NCBI GenBank assembly: GCA_019914945.1
Contig: CM034112.1
Coordinates: 4,053,001 to 4,117,000, forward strand
Direction of reading: 5' to 3'
Length of the DNA: 64,000 nucleotides
From: Typha latifolia
Lineage: Eukaryota > Streptophyta > Magnoliopsida > Poales > Typhaceae
Shown here: positions 1-13,545 of the stretch, piece by piece
How positions within the stretch are numbered: position 1 is the first letter of the stretch
Layout of the letters: every line of letters starts with the position of its first letter
Translations under genes and position numbers: made by a program
Notes under the pieces: generated by a model
Told to the model about the DNA's origin: nothing
Databases searched by the model: none
Seen by the model: only the letters and a program-made list of their open reading frames with translations

Positions 1-1316
1 GAACATTCTATACTACCAAAGCAAGCTAGAGCAATTTATTATTTGGGAGATTCACTCAAGGGCTTCAATCTCTATATTGCATGATCGATGGATTCACAAT
101 ATGGATCTGCCATCCTATCGATTGCATGAAAGTATCACCATTGTCAATCATCTCCTCCACTATAATGGCACCTAGAATATGGACCTACTACATTCCTATT
201 TTCCTCCTGATGTTGTATCACACATTGTCTCTATCTATGTTTCAGAGGCATCCTTAAATGAAACAGACAAGCTCCTTTAGACTCCAGCTAAGAATGGACA
301 GTTCTCTTGCAAATCTGTATAACATTCTCTAGTGAGTAGTATTTATGATGCATCTTCTTCAAGCTCTCACGTACACAAGCTTTGGCGCTGGGTATGGAGT
401 TCTAAAAAACTTTTCCCTCAAATACAAAACTTTCTTTGGAGATGTCTTCAGGATGCACTTCCTTCTATATTGACGTTGCATTATCGTCTGCCTCAAGTAG
501 ATCCTTGTTGCCTACATTGTCTTGAAATGCAAGAATCTACCTTTCATTTATTAGTGGAATGTGCTTATGCTCATGGGATTTGATTTAGATTTGGCTACAG
601 ATCGATTGAAAATGCATCTAATTTCTTCCAATAGTATTCAAACATTATATTATTTGAATAGAAGTATGATCTTGATCATATTACCATTGTATTATGGAAT
701 ATCTAGAAAGCTAGGAATTCAGCTATTTTTTAGCATATCACACTTGATCCTGAACAGATTTCAGGTTGAATTTATAAAGACATGGTAGCACTAGATCTAA
801 TGCATGAACTTCGTTCCAATAAAATTGCTAGCAATTCCCCTCAATTGGATAACTCTATCACATATGAGAATTACAATATTTGTTGGGTAGATGCTACTTG
901 GAACAAAAATTTAGATGGAGGAGGTATTGGTCTTTATTTTATCTTAAGTACTCTGGGTATTTCGATTAAACAATTTCTTTATTTGCCACATTGCTCATCG
1001 TCACTTGAAGGGGTGGTATGTGCCATTCTGGTTGCATGTAGATTGGTCTAAGATTATGAGCCTGCTACCAAAACACTCATATTTTTTGATTGCCTTCACT
1101 CAATTAAATTCATCCAAGATTGTTTGTACAACAACATCGACTGGACTATTTGTCTGATCATCAATGATTGCAAAGCTTGGCTTAATGAGCTTTCTTTAGT
1201 TCAGCTTATGTTCAGAGAACGTGAGAATAATCAAACTTCTCATGATTTTGCTGCTTTAGTTTTATCTTCAAAGTCTTATTCATTAATGCATGATCTTTTA
1301 AGCTCAGACACTTGAA
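1..1316 (+). pseudogene. LINE (L1-type) ORF2 3' remnant
   Basis: Decayed C-terminal part of a non-LTR retrotransposon ORF2, entering from the left window edge. The 332-583 segment reads as the zf-RVT domain that follows plant LINE reverse transcriptases, with a Cys-x2-Cys-x8-His-x4-Cys zinc pattern near 508-562. Segments at about 875-1050 and 1085-1315 read as a plant RNase H-like domain: WVDATWN carries the first Asp, SSLEG the Glu, FFDC the second Asp, and RERENNQTSHDFA resembles the usual C-terminal motif. Stops at about 170 and 280 and frame changes near 560-600 and 1050 break it. The last reading frame stops at 1313-1315, as expected near the 3' end. The reverse transcriptase proper lies outside the window. 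The family call is established knowledge of LINE domain order; subfamily is not resolved. Confidence 0.8.
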
Positions 1317-2525
1317 TGAAATAACTACAGTCTTTTTTCTCAAAAAATAAAAGTTACAGCAGCATTAATTGGTTAGGTTGATCGAAAATAGTTAGCTTAC
1401 TTTGCTACTCAAATTTCTTTCACAATTCAAGCTTGTTCTCTTACGGTGGGTGGGCTTATTTGAAATCAAAGTTTTCCAACCTGGTTTTTTTTACTATCTC
1501 CGGTTTTATTTTAGCCCTTCATTTTTTCATTTTTACTTTGTGATATAATCATAATTGCATCTTATGGTACTCCATTGGGTTAAAACTTTTCTATAGTGTT
1601 TCATTTCTTGCAATTGGGTTAAGTATATTTTTTTAGCAGTTAACTAGCTCTTATTCATGAACATTTCTATCTTTGCTTTCCTTACTGCAACTTCCTTTGT
1701 GATAAGAAACCTCCCTTTCAGATGTCTTTAAAATTTTATTTCGATTCAGAACATGGCAGATTTGATTTTATAGTACAATTGTTAAGATTGTGTACATTCA
1801 GATGAGTAGATTATTTTAGAGTGAAATTTTGGCTCGTCATGTTTGATGTAACTCGCTCTTTTTTTGTGAAAAATGTTGGATTTTACCTCAACATATCTTG
1901 GTTAAGTTACAAAGATTTATAAGAGGTTTATTTACAAATTTATTGGATGTGATACTAAACCTTTGAATCATTGTTTTGATTGACTAAAATAATACAATAT
2001 CTACTATAAATTCCTTGCTCTCTGAGACTATTATTTTTTTTTATACTGTTAGAAAACCAGTTAATCAAAATCTTAAAGTTTTTAAGTAACAAGCCAATAT
2101 TATACGAATGTGATATTAATGGGTTAGTTAATAAGTTCATATTGTATGAATATTCTCATGTTCTTATGAATAATTCTGGATTTAAATCCAAGGGCATCGG
2201 TTAAGACATCATTTGGCTTCCACTTCTATATCTCTCAAAGAAAGAAATAAAGAAAAAGAAAAGAAAGCTACAAAATACAAACCAACACTTTTATATATCA
2301 TTCATTTGTGAAGATGTACCTCTCACTAATATCATATCAGATTTCTAAATTAATCCAAAAGTTATTATATAGCAAAGCAACAATATATAATACTATTATA
2401 TAACCAAACACTCATTTATAAACATAGATTTTCTTTGTCCACAGACTTTTCCATAACAAAAAAAAAAATCACACATATACAAACACATGGATCTTACTAT
2501 AGTAGGTTTGTGAAACGATTTTTCT
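1317..2525. other. AT-rich spacer, no gene seen
   Basis: About 1.2 kb of T- and A-rich sequence between the LINE tail and the 3' end of copy A. The 60-aa minus-strand ORF at 1955-2140 has no recognisable domain. The part next to 2525 must hold the 3' UTR of copy A, but I cannot fix a polyadenylation site. Confidence 0.6.
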
Positions 2526-5500
2526 TCATGCTTTCAAGTAAGTGCACACCCTTGCATCCTTGTAAACTTTTCCAGGCTGGCAAAAGTATCTATTACTAGG
2601 AGCACAATGCTTGTCCTCGGAACAAATACATAGCCCTTCCAATGCACAACCCTCTTTTGTTATGCTTGTTCTCCCATTTATTCCAAGCACTTGGTCACTC
2701 CACTCACTTGAAAATAACCCATTAGGATCATACTTCTCTTTCACCTTTACAAACTCCCCACTCTTCGCATACTTTTTTATCACTCCGTCAAACGCAAGGT
2801 TGCGATTCTTCCCCCAATGTGGAAGCCCATCATATTTGAATAACGCCATCTGCTCAATCTCTTCTATCACATCTTCATAAAGCCTCGGAGCCATCGGATC
2901 ATGACTTCTATAATAAGTTATGTCGAAGTCTAACATGTCCTCCTGCTTACCTAAATATGCGGTCGACGCCTTGACGTAGCGCATGAGGATCCCATTATAG
3001 AGCTCGACACCACAAAGGGCTTTTGGGTTCATGTCACGGAGTTTTTGGATATCAAGAATAAAGTTCTTAACTTTGGAGAGTGCAATGCTGATGGTTGTCT
3101 GGTGGAAGAATTCGCCTTTGATTCTTGGATCCCAAGGGCAAGCAGTGAGGAGAGCATCCTCTGGGCTGGTGATGCAACCCCCTGAGGATTGCATCCGATT
3201 TTGGTAGCCAATCACCGGATAGCCCGTGAATAAAATGCCATTGTTTGTTAAGCCATATCTACTGAGGGCGATCGCAGAGTTCGTCAGAGAGGCATCGGCG
3301 CATTTGCCGTCGCCATTGCGGGTGGCCTCCAAGCCTTCCTCTTCATGTATTTGGGTTTGAGAAAATAGTCAAGATAAAATTTAGATAGAAGTTGCATAAT
3401 ATTTTAGAGAGACATGTCCATAGATTAGATGTCCTTTATTTAGGTGCAATGCACCATCTAAATTTATTATAACAAATATCATAGTTAACAATGTCATACG
3501 ACGCCATATTCATATTTTCTTATTCTTACTTAGAGGGGGAAGAGAGGAGAGGCTATTTAATGATGTTTAAGATCAATATAGATATCTATCGAATACCCTA
3601 AAAGCAAATAGCATGAGCACTGTTTTAGAAACATCAATTGTTTTGATATTTTGCCTTAATCTTACCCCATCTTCATATTTTAACAACCAAAAACTTAGAG
3701 TTAAAGTTACACCTTCTATTCTAATATAGCAATCAAACACACACACATACACACACAAAAAAAAACCATGATTGAAGATTACTCTATAACACTTTTTTTA
3801 ATTTATCAATATTCAACCAAACAGGTAGTTCACTACGATATTTTTATTATTTATAATCTGATTTACTTCAAATATATTCGACCTTCGAAGCTAAATTTTA
3901 AGTCAACCAAGGTCCAAATATTCATTACATGCTATACTTTTATTATTGATATATCGATTTTATTTTCAGTTTTTGACCAAGAAACTTTGAGATCTAAGTC
4001 AACTCGGTCAGACAAAATTCATCAGCTTAGGATGAGGGTATTCTCGTAGTATCATAAAAGTGATGTTTTTTTTCCTATTTATACTCCTCCAGAGTTTATT
4101 ATTTCATATTTGTATATATGTATACCTTTTTGCAACTATAAGTTTAATAATTAAATAGGGAAAAGAGTCAAATATTTTCTTAACGGAGAGAAATGTAAGC
4201 ATACAATAATAAAGGATAATTTCATCATTAAGAAATTAGATACGAGGGTAGAGTGTAACCGGATTAAATTATCATAATTTAGTACAATTTTTTTTGACTT
4301 ATTGCTTTAGAATAAAATTATTATATTTTTAATTTCATAGTATACCAGTTATCCATTAGGAATCCAAGTACGATCTATTATCGGATTGAATTTGAATTCA
4401 TTGTAAGTCTGACATAATATGATAATAAATATATTAAATATAAATATTTTAATTATCTATCTATTTAAAATCTGATTCGATTACACTCTTATTTGAGAGT
4501 ATCAAGTAAAAAAACTAATAAAGGTTTTAAGACACAAATATGAAATAATATTTAAAGAGGAATTTTATCAAAATAATATAAACACCCTTACATAGATTTG
4601 CTAGAGTTTGGGGTGAAAACGAGTCAGAATCCATATCCATATTTCCTTTCTTCAGATATAAATATGAATGAGGATAATAAATAGATAAGAATCACTATTT
4701 GCTAAACTTAACCACGAATATGTATTGAATATTGTTGAATAATATTTGAAACCTATAAAAAAATTAATAAATATCTCTTAACTCATCCGTATCAGTACAG
4801 ATTAATTATTCGGATATAAATAAGAAAATCTCAATCCATTCGACAAAGCTCGAATATGGGACCAAATCAAGTAGGATTTTATCTAACCCGTTTTCACCCC
4901 TACCTAGAATCATAGAGTGAGCGAGTAAATCTAACGAGACTGAGTATGAACATAATTATAAATTTTCTTATGACAGCTTTGTCAATAATGAATTTTTCTC
5001 AACAAATATTATTTCCCCCTAGAAGGGGGGAGGAAAAAAAACTCTTGATGACAAAATGGTACCTGTTAGTCTAGTAGCTGCTATTACCAGTGTTGCAGTA
5101 GATCGGAAGCCAATGAAATCAAAAAGCCCATTGCCTGAGGCATTGATGGGAACGCGATCGTCGATACGGTAGAGGGCTTTCCGGTGGCCAGGAAACCATG
5201 CAACGTCGGCAAACTCATGCTCGTCGCCGAAGGTGACGACTGATTCTGCTAAGTTCGAGTCACTGCGTTTGGAGAAGGTAATTGAACGCTTGAATAATGG
5301 TTGTAATACAAATGTCACCTGAAATTACCAAAGGAATGGATTGAATAAGCCATTGTTTAGCACTAGTTTTAACTAGGGATGAGAGACTTCTTTCAAGTGA
5401 GATAGTGGTTAGTGGGTGGGAGGAGGGAACCCAAAGAGGTGAGGTAGGGGCAAATTTTATGAACAGAAAATTAATATATAAAAGCATGCAGATTTATAAA

Positions 5501-6803
5501 ATATTAATTACTAACAATAATTTATAATTGTCCATGATGAGTTCTTCTCTTGTGGAGTCATTAAATGACAATTTCATCTTTTAAATTATATTAAAATTTA
5601 AAATTCAAATCCTTACACGTAAGTAAGAATTGCAAACGATCAGTCGCCGTCTTCTTAAGCGTAAATGATGATTCCCACCAAGAATTTGATCAAAATAATT
5701 TTAGTAATTCTAAGTTGAGGAACATTTGGTTGTTAGAAAGTAAAGAAAAAAAGTTATTATTTTTTAAAACTTCTCTACTTTAAATATTTAATTATAAATA
5801 AAAAATCGACAATCCTTATCTAGCAAAAAGTAGCTCAACTTTTTCATTTTGACTTATTTCCTTATCAAACAACCATAATACAAAACCTATGTAAATTGTA
5901 AAAGCTTTGGGCTACACGGGTTAGTGAAAGATTTAACGGGGGTCCAAATTGTAAAATTACATAGATTGAGAGGCCAAATTGCAAAATTACATAGGTATTT
6001 CTCTAATTTGGTGCTAATGCAAATCTCTTATACTTGTCAAGATTTTTAAGACAATTGAAGTGAAACTCAAGGGTTAAATAATACATATAAGTTATTCATA
6101 TGGTATTTATAACTCGCATTATAGGGGTTAAGTTATATAGTATATTTAGTCACGGACCGCAGTCAAATGCAATACTTAAAGAAAAAAAAAAAAAATTTTA
6201 AAAACTTCTCTACTCTAAATATTTAATTATAAAAAATAAATGGAAAAAAAGACATCCTTACCTAGCAAAAAGTAACTCAACTTCTTCATTTGGACTTATT
6301 TCCTTATCTAACAACTATAATACAAAACCTAGGCAAATTATAAGAGGGGTCCAAACAAGGCCTAAGAAATTGTCAAATGTAATATATTCCAAATTCCAGC
6401 CATGTATCTGTGATTGCTAATTACTTTAAAAAAAGTTACAAATAACACACTATATTTTGACTATATTTATATATAGTTATTTACACTTAGATTTCTTGAA
6501 TAGTTATCCAATTCCACATTTTAATTTTTGTCCAAGCTAGTTATAGTTTAATTTGATTTTATAATTAAGTTAACCCCATAATCGAGTTAAATTATATCTC
6601 TTTTTTTTATAGAAAATAGAAGGTTTTATTTATAAATGACAAAAGGAGAGAGCTTAAAATATCATATAATGAAAATTAGGGTGTTTTTATAATTTTATTA
6701 TTATTAAAGACGTTGACCTCGGGAATAACACTATCATCACCTCTATTTAATTCAACAGAAATACATAGAAATGCATATGCAGAGGGAGAGGAAACAAGAT
6801 AAC

Positions 6804-6847
<44 letters not shown>

Positions 6848-7637
6848 GTTACAGAAAACTTTCATAATTGCCACAAATTGAGAGTCGAAATATTTTAGTG
6901 ATAATAATAATATCTTAAAAGTATATACCCGATGACAAGGGACGACTACGTACCTGAGAAATGACTCCAAGAACCCCAAGAGAAACCTTAACCGCATCCA
7001 TGTCAGGGTCAGTAACGTCCAACACCCTAACCTTCGCGTACCCTTCCTCCGCCGGCGCCGGCGTGACGATCCTAATCCCGACGACGTACTCATGCACGGC
7101 GCTCCCCTTCCCCGTTAGAGAGCTCCCGTGCGCGCCGGTCCCCAGCATCCCGCCGACCGTCAACCCCCACCAGTAGGGCGCGTAGGGCAGCGCCAGCCCG
7201 GCCTTCGCCGCCGCCTCGATCAAATCCTTCAGCACCACTCCGCTCTCAACCACGGCCGTCATCTCGTCCGCGTCCACGCTGACGATACGGTTGAGGCGCC
7301 TCGTACTAACGATAACGCCGTCTTCCCCTCCGGGGCAAGCTATCTTCGGAATGCTATGAGAGTACCTCGTCGCCGCCTTCATCTTCTTCCCGCGAGCCGC
7401 GGCGTCCGCCACCGCCGCGACCAGCTCCTCCTCGGTGGCCGGGAACACGGCGGCCGCGGCGCGGCAGGTGGAGCGGTCGGGGAAGGCACCGTAGGCGTTG
7501 CTGACAGTGCAACTGGTTGTGCCCGAGGAGCACACTATCGTGTCCGGTGGCGGGCTCGGAGAGGCAAGATTGGCCAAAAGTAGGAAACCCAGAAGGAGAG
7601 TAACTGTGGTGAATTCTTGCATTGCGTTGCTGTTCAT
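2526..7637 (-). CDS. GULLO: L-gulonolactone oxidase-like, copy A (three exons)
   Basis: Exons on the minus strand are 7637-6954, 5318-5063 and 3340-2526. Each intron starts GT and ends AG, and the joined frame gives 584 residues without a stop. The product begins with a signal peptide (hydrophobic run at residues 12-25), so it should enter the secretory route. A PCMH-type FAD-binding domain spans about residues 48-230; its [15 protein letters not shown] stretch aligns with the animal GulO motif whose His carries covalent FAD, here His94. The ALO domain follows, with the conserved HWGKNRN motif at about 488-494 and a Cys-rich tail. In this family the reaction is L-gulono-1,4-lactone to L-ascorbate; the Arabidopsis members work mainly as dehydrogenases with low activity. 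The exon 3 acceptor at 3341 was chosen because it is conserved in all copies and keeps family length. Substrate is inferred. Confidence 0.9.
4608..4902. mobile_element. hAT-like nonautonomous element in intron 2 of copy A
   Basis: A 295-bp unit with inverted ends: TTGGGGTGAAAACGAGT on the left and the complement of TAGGGGTGAAAACGGGT on the right. Flanking 8-mers GCTAGAGT (4600-4607) and CCTAGAAT (4903-4910) match at six of eight positions, as expected for an aged 8-bp hAT target duplication. It has no coding capacity. Decayed sequence of the same kind is present in intron 2 of copies C and D. Confidence 0.7.
6800..6851. repeat. (TA)n microsatellite forming a 52-bp perfect palindrome
   Basis: Inside intron 1 of copy A. 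A TA run is flanked by TAACAATT on the left and AATTGTTA on the right, so the whole 52 bp is self-complementary and could form a cruciform or an RNA hairpin in the pre-mRNA. Confidence 0.9.
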
Positions 7638-7737
7638 CGTCTAAGTGGAGTCGCCACTACTATAAATGAGTGAGAGTTTGGCGTCGTGGCACTAATAGTT
7701 GAAGATATATCGAGGATCTAGCTTTCTACTCCACCGA

Positions 7738-7745
7738 CCTTATAT
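7738..7745 (-). promoter_or_regulatory. TATA-like box of copy A
   Basis: ATATAAGG on the minus strand, about 100 bp upstream of the copy A start codon. The same octamer precedes copies B, C and D. The sequence around it (the CCATTGGGCCAG stretch further upstream) matches copy B closely, pairing A with B. Confidence 0.55.
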
Positions 7746-7899
7746 TCCATGGGCGACAACTATGCTGGATATCGACGTTGTATAGTGGGCATGGGTGGAA
7801 GAAGGCTTAAGTTCAGACCTACCTACCTACCAAGGCTTGGGATTCCGCCCTGGCCCAATGGGAAGTTGTTCTATGAATAATACTCCACTTCAAGCTTAA

Positions 7900-8650
7900 G
7901 CTTGCCTTTCTTCTGAGATAATTAAAAAGAGTGAGTGCAATAGTGTTGCTTCGGATTCCGATTTATTAGCTTATTGTACTCATATACTACTATAACACTC
8001 AACTATTGCTTAGGATTAGGAATGAAAACGGATCTGATAGGTGCTAAACATTAAATTCAGTAAGTTATCACGATTAATTTGACTAATATAATACCAACAT
8101 TTTGTGTTTATTGTATTATAAACCCAATTTTTTTTTTCGTTCTCTCCCACACTATTCTTTGCTTCTACAGCTTGTGCACACATTGCAATGTTTTAGCTGT
8201 ATGTTATTAGTTACCTCTTAATTTATATTAGTTGATCTATTTCAAAGAATAGTAGCACTGAGATTTCACGTTGACGTATAAAGAAGTACCTCTTAATTTC
8301 ACGTTGACGTATATTAGTTGATCTGTTTTTTATTTTCATTGCTGATGAGATATTTTATTATTATTTTTTTCAAATTTGCCCTTCTTTCTTATTGTGTTTA
8401 TTAAATACTTATGGGACACAATATAAAAGAAAAATAATTTATACCAATTTTTTCTTCCTTTTCTTCTTATGCTCCTACCGGTTCTTCTTCTTTTTCGACT
8501 TTGTCGTTATTTCTTTTTCTTATTTTGCTACTCCTATTTTTCTTCTATCTTTTAGTTTTCTTTATTTGTCTATATAAATCTTTATAATTGCTCTTTAATT
8601 AATATAGTAAAAAACTAATTAAAGATAGTTTAAATAAGTAAAATTTCTTT
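7900..8650. other. Spacer upstream of copy A, no gene seen
   Basis: AT-rich spacer. TAGGAATGAAAACGG near 8017 resembles one end of the hAT-like elements at 4608 and 55513, but no partner end is found. The T-rich ORF at 8392-8577 is low-complexity and not a gene. Confidence 0.5.
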
Positions 8651-8659
8651 AATCAACTT

Positions 8660-10400
8660 TTCAAAAGGAGAATTTATTCTATGTTAGAAATAAATTACAA
8701 TATCTAGTTAAAAAACTATAAATTACTGTCAGAATTTTATACTTAAACTACGGTTCATAAATTTTGGACGTCAGATTATTATCTTTTGAATATTTTTTTG
8801 AAACTATATAGAACTGAAATTTTATAATTTAAATACGAAATTTATACTTAAACTATGATATTTTAATTCTGTATAGTTTAAAACAATATTCAAAAGATAT
8901 TCATCTGACCTTCAAAAATACGAAATTAATTGTATAAAATCCGTGACATAGAATTTCACTATTTAGAATTTCTTCATATTAGAAATATATTTGAAGTATA
9001 TTTTGCACAATAAAAAAAATAAGAAGAAGAATAAATAGGGTATAAGTCACATAGTTTTCGTCCTTAAACTACACAATTCCAATTTGGCACAGTCTTAGAA
9101 AAATACTCCAAAGATTGTCGAAATATTATGAAAACCAACTGGATAAAATTGGTAACATTATGATCTAGAACTTTTATATTCAAAATTTCTTCAGAACGAA
9201 TAATTCATAATTTAAGTACAAAATTCTAACTATTATTCATAATTATTTTAAGTAGATATTATAATTTATTTGCAACATAGATTAAGTTCTCTATTTGAAA
9301 TATTAATTAAAGAGTTTTATTTATCCAATTTATCCTAATTATCTCATAACTATCTCGAATTAGTGTCTTCCAGTATAAAATAAAAAGTGATTAGATAGAC
9401 TTATATAAAAAAAGAGAATAATTAAAAGATAGAAAAAGAATAAGAAGAGTAAAGAAGAAGATGAAGAAGCAGCATCATAAGAATAAAAAGAAAAAAAAAT
9501 AAGAAAAAGAAGAAGAAAAGGATAGGAGTCGCATGGCTTTTTTACTTAAATTATAAAATTCTAGTTTAACGTGTTTTAGAAAGATATTTATAAGATAATT
9601 ATCTAAAATTCAAATATTATGAAATCAATTGGATAAATTGAGACATCATAATCTTTAACTTTTATATTTAGAGTTTCTTCAGATTATGAATCTATTTACT
9701 AGAGAATGAATAATTTATAGTTTAAGTACAAAATTTTGACGGTTAATTCATAAGTTTGTAAAGTAGATACTGGAATTTATTTTGCAACATAGATTAAGCT
9801 CTTTTTCTAAAACATTGATTGAAAATTTTTTATTTATTTAATTTATCCTAATTATTCTACTTAATATCTTTGATCAGTCTCTTACTGTATTAATTAAAAA
9901 GCTATTAAAGATACTTGTATAAAAAATAGAAGAAAAAATGACTAAGAGATAGAAGAGAAATAAGAAAAAGCAATAAATAAAAACAAGAATAAGGAGAAGA
10001 GAAGAAAATGTACGAGCCATTATTTTCGTACTTAAACTATAAAATTTTAATTTCACAGTTTTAAAAAAATATTTTGAAGATAATCATCTGAAGTCCAAAT
10101 GTAATAGATAAAATAGGTGATATCATGATCTACAACTTTTGGAAACAAGTTTCTTCATCTTTTTCTTTATTGTTGCTTCTTCTTATTCTTTTTTTTTACT
10201 CTATATAAATCTCTCTAATCGCTTATTAAATTTTAAATAGCGATTAGAGAGATTTGTATAAAAAATAAATATAAGGTAAAAGATAGAAGAAAAATAGGAG
10301 TAGAAAGAAAGAAGAAAAAGAACTAATAATGAAGAAGAAGAAGAACTAGCAGCATCATAAGAATAAAAGGAAGAAGAGGGTAGGAATCATTTCTCTCTTA
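8660..10400. repeat. Foldback and roughly 480-bp tandem repeat block
   Basis: About 8766-8912 is a foldback: a GTCAGATTATTATCTTTTG arm is mirrored by an arm ending at ATCTGAC. After it, a unit carrying a run like ACTTAAACTATAAAATT, then AATATTATGAAAAC, then ATGATCTAGAACTTTTAT recurs near 9048, 9528 and 10010, a spacing of about 480 bp. Purine-rich AAGAAGAAG blocks close each unit. Related pieces, some inverted, occur at 21040-21950, 32550-32600 and 35850-36350. No coding potential. Confidence 0.65.
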
Positions 10401-12302
10401 CATTGTCCTATGAGTGTTTAATAAGCATTAAATAACAAAAGTAAAATCTTAGGAAATAATAATAAAAAAAAACATTATCTATAATGGAAATCGAAAACAA
10501 ACCTGACTCACAAAGATAACAACTAAGTGGTTTTTTGGTACAAAAAAATCCAAAGAAGTATCCATTCCATTAGTATAAATTCTTTTTTTCCCATAGCCAT
10601 GTTCTACATGTGACTTGGAAATTAGACCGTGCAATACTCAAACTCGGTGTTGATACATACGTTCTTACGTTCACAAGATCGATCAATTTATTTTGAGACA
10701 TTTTTTATAGTTGGAAAAATTATTCAGAAAAGGTATGTGGACAATAATAATAGTTCACGAGTCTAAATATAACTCAGAATTTAAACATTCATGTAACATG
10801 GTGTGAATGGTAACAAAAATAATACACATGGATTTTTAATAAGTTTACCTACTTAATATGCTCACACTAAATTTTAGCACTATTATTCTTTGATACGAGA
10901 TCAACTAATTAAAATTAAGAGGTCACTAATTAATAACTAAGAAATAGCAACCGTATTGCCGGAGAAGCTATAAGTAAAGAGTAGAGTGGGAGAGAGAAAC
11001 AAGAGGCTATCTTTCAATATAATCACTTCCCGAAGCATTTCTACAGTTAACACGATTTTCCAAAGTCAGTGTAGTAGTTCATGGATTTAATAAAAATCAA
11101 ATTAACCTACAAGATTGACTTCCGAAACTAATCACGATCCCTTATTAGATATTAATGTATATTTAGATATTCTACAGCTATTATATGTCAAATTGTAGAC
11201 AACTCCCATCTCTTCTTCTAATTTTTGAAGAGAAGTTAAGGAGAAATTCTCCTCTTGAGAAGATAGGAGATAGCACACGTAATTAATTTAATTGGATGTT
11301 AATTAATCATGACTATTGATACCAAAAATAATTTGCATATTTGCTTTAACACATAAACATAAGATCACAAAAAAATTTTAAAAAAAATTATTATCCAAAA
11401 TTATAGGACAATTGATAAAGTAATTGATATCTAAGTTTACATAATTGCCATTGAAAACTTCAAAATATTACTATTGCCACGGTTAGAAAATAAAGAAATT
11501 TGTATATAGCACCCTGCTTTATAGCGTAATTGTAGTTTATACCTTATATTTTCACTACTTGCAAAATTGAGCCCTCTGATTTAGCGAATATACATAGAAA
11601 ATACCCTAGGTTAAATTTGAACTAACACTGTCAGAATATTCCGTTAAGTAAAAATATTTTATTTTAAAATAACTAAAATGTCAGTATGACTTAGTTGAGG
11701 ATATTTCATAATTTTTTTTACTTTAGTTATTAACTCAGAGATTTGATTAAGTTTAATTAACTGATCTAATGACAGGGTGTATTTTGCACATATTCGCTAA
11801 ATCAGAAGACTCGATTTGTAAATACAGGCTGTAAAATATAATTTTATTAAAAGAGGGTGTTATATGCAAATTTTTCTTAAAAAATATTAGAATTGCTATT
11901 AAAATCTTTTGACACTTTAAGAAATATTATTATGGTTAATTTTTAATTAGATATTTCTAACAGACTCTTATTAAAATTAATAAACACATGTATACTAAAA
12001 TACACCCATTATTTATTCACTTCAGGAGTAGCTTTTTTTCTTATTCTGAAATACAACATCTATAAATACTATTTATTAAAATTGTATTTTACGCCACACA
12101 CTAATTTATTATTAAGTTACCTTTGATATCTATCCTATCAATCTAATTTATATCAATTCTAAATGTATTTATTGTAATTTTATAACCTACAAAACATATT
12201 TTCTCATCATTTCATTCACTTTGTATAACATCAAACATACTTATTACACCTTTATTGTAAAATAATTATTTTTAAAATAAAAGCCTTATATATATATATA
12301 TA
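10400..12302. repeat. Spacer block duplicated at 22760-24010
   Basis: No gene seen. The block matches 22760-24010 in the same orientation, for example AGCCATGTTCTACATGTGAC near 10593 and 22924, and the TTCTCCTCTTGAGAAGATAG stretch near 11247 and 23622. A condensed third copy lies at about 13215-13545. The duplicated DNA therefore reaches far beyond the genes. Confidence 0.75.
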
Positions 12303-13212
12303 TGATGTGAACCGGGTCAGATTTAATTGCATCATGAGAATATTGGGCTCGATGGATTAAGTCTATTTATCTTTTAATTGATTCATGCTTATCTAAGCCC
12401 TTAAGGCAAGTCTAGCTAAATCATGTAACCGCTCAGGTAAGTTCAATTAAGTTATGTAAACCACTAAGGCAAGTTTAATTAAGTCATATAAGCCTCTAAG
12501 GTAAGTTCTTGTTTGAGTCATATAAGCATTTAGGGCTAAGTTCGAGTAAACTTATTATACTCGACCTCTATATATAAAGGGGCTAAGCTTTATTTATCTA
12601 AGTATCCAATCATCCAAGCATTGAGAATTAATTAAGTTTAGTTATTTTTTTATTATTATATTTACTATTTTATCGTAGTCGTTAGATTGTCTTTATCTTT
12701 ATAGGAGTAGATCATAACCATAAAATCCATCCAAATATCCAAACCCTAGCCACCACCTTTCTCCAGCAGCCACCCTACTATACGGCCGTCCACCCCACCC
12801 TTGGCCGTTCGCCACCTTCCGACAACCGTCGCAATCTCAAATATTCACCGTCTTGCCGTATTCTGGCCTTGCTCCACTATTTTAGTTATATATTTTCATC
12901 TAGACTTTTGTTTTGAATCAGATCTGGACTGATCTAGATTTAAGAAAATTATAAAAATTTATATGGGGCTAGCCTCAAAAGTTACAGTTCTAATGGATCT
13001 AATTTCACCAGAATATAATTTTTGGATAAAAAGATATTAATAAAATAGTATAGTAGAGTAAAATAGGATAAAACGGTAAATATCTAATGTTGCGGTGGTC
13101 CTCGAAGGGTGGTGGATGACCAAGGATGGTGATGGAAGGCCGTAAGCTAGGGTGGCTGAGGGTGGTTGCTGGTGGAGGAAGATAGCTAGGATTTGAAAGA
13201 TCATGCTTCCAT
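12303..13212. mobile_element. LTR a (subfamily 2, plus) with nested reverse LTR fragment
   Basis: A plus-oriented LTR starts TGATGTGAACCGGG at 12303 and runs to 12908. It is interrupted there by a minus-oriented LTR of the related subfamily 1, starting TGTTTTGAATCAGATC at 12909, which is cut off near 13212. Next comes a condensed copy of the 11.2-12.2 kb spacer. The nested junction falls at the same point of the host LTR as the one at 16903. Confidence 0.7.
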
Positions 13213-13545
13213 GTCTCTATCTCATTAAAGTATGTTTAGAAACTTCTACAACTTTTATATGTCAAATTGTAGATAACTCCCATCTCTTCTTCTAATTTTA
13301 CAAGAGAAGTTAAAAGGAGAAATTCTCCTCTTGAGAAGATAGGAGATAACAGACGAATTTAAATGGGTGTTAACTAATAATGACAATCGATACCAAAAAT
13401 AAAGTAATTGATATCTTAGTTTACATTGCCACCGAAAATTTTCAAAATATTATTATTCTATCATCTACTTTATATTAAATCTAAATACATTTATCATTAA
13501 TAAAGGGCAAAGCATGTTTTCTCATCATTTCATTCACTTTATATA

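Noticed and set aside
6800..6851. Palindrome as a MITE
   Set aside because: No target duplication or element body; a TA microsatellite explains it.
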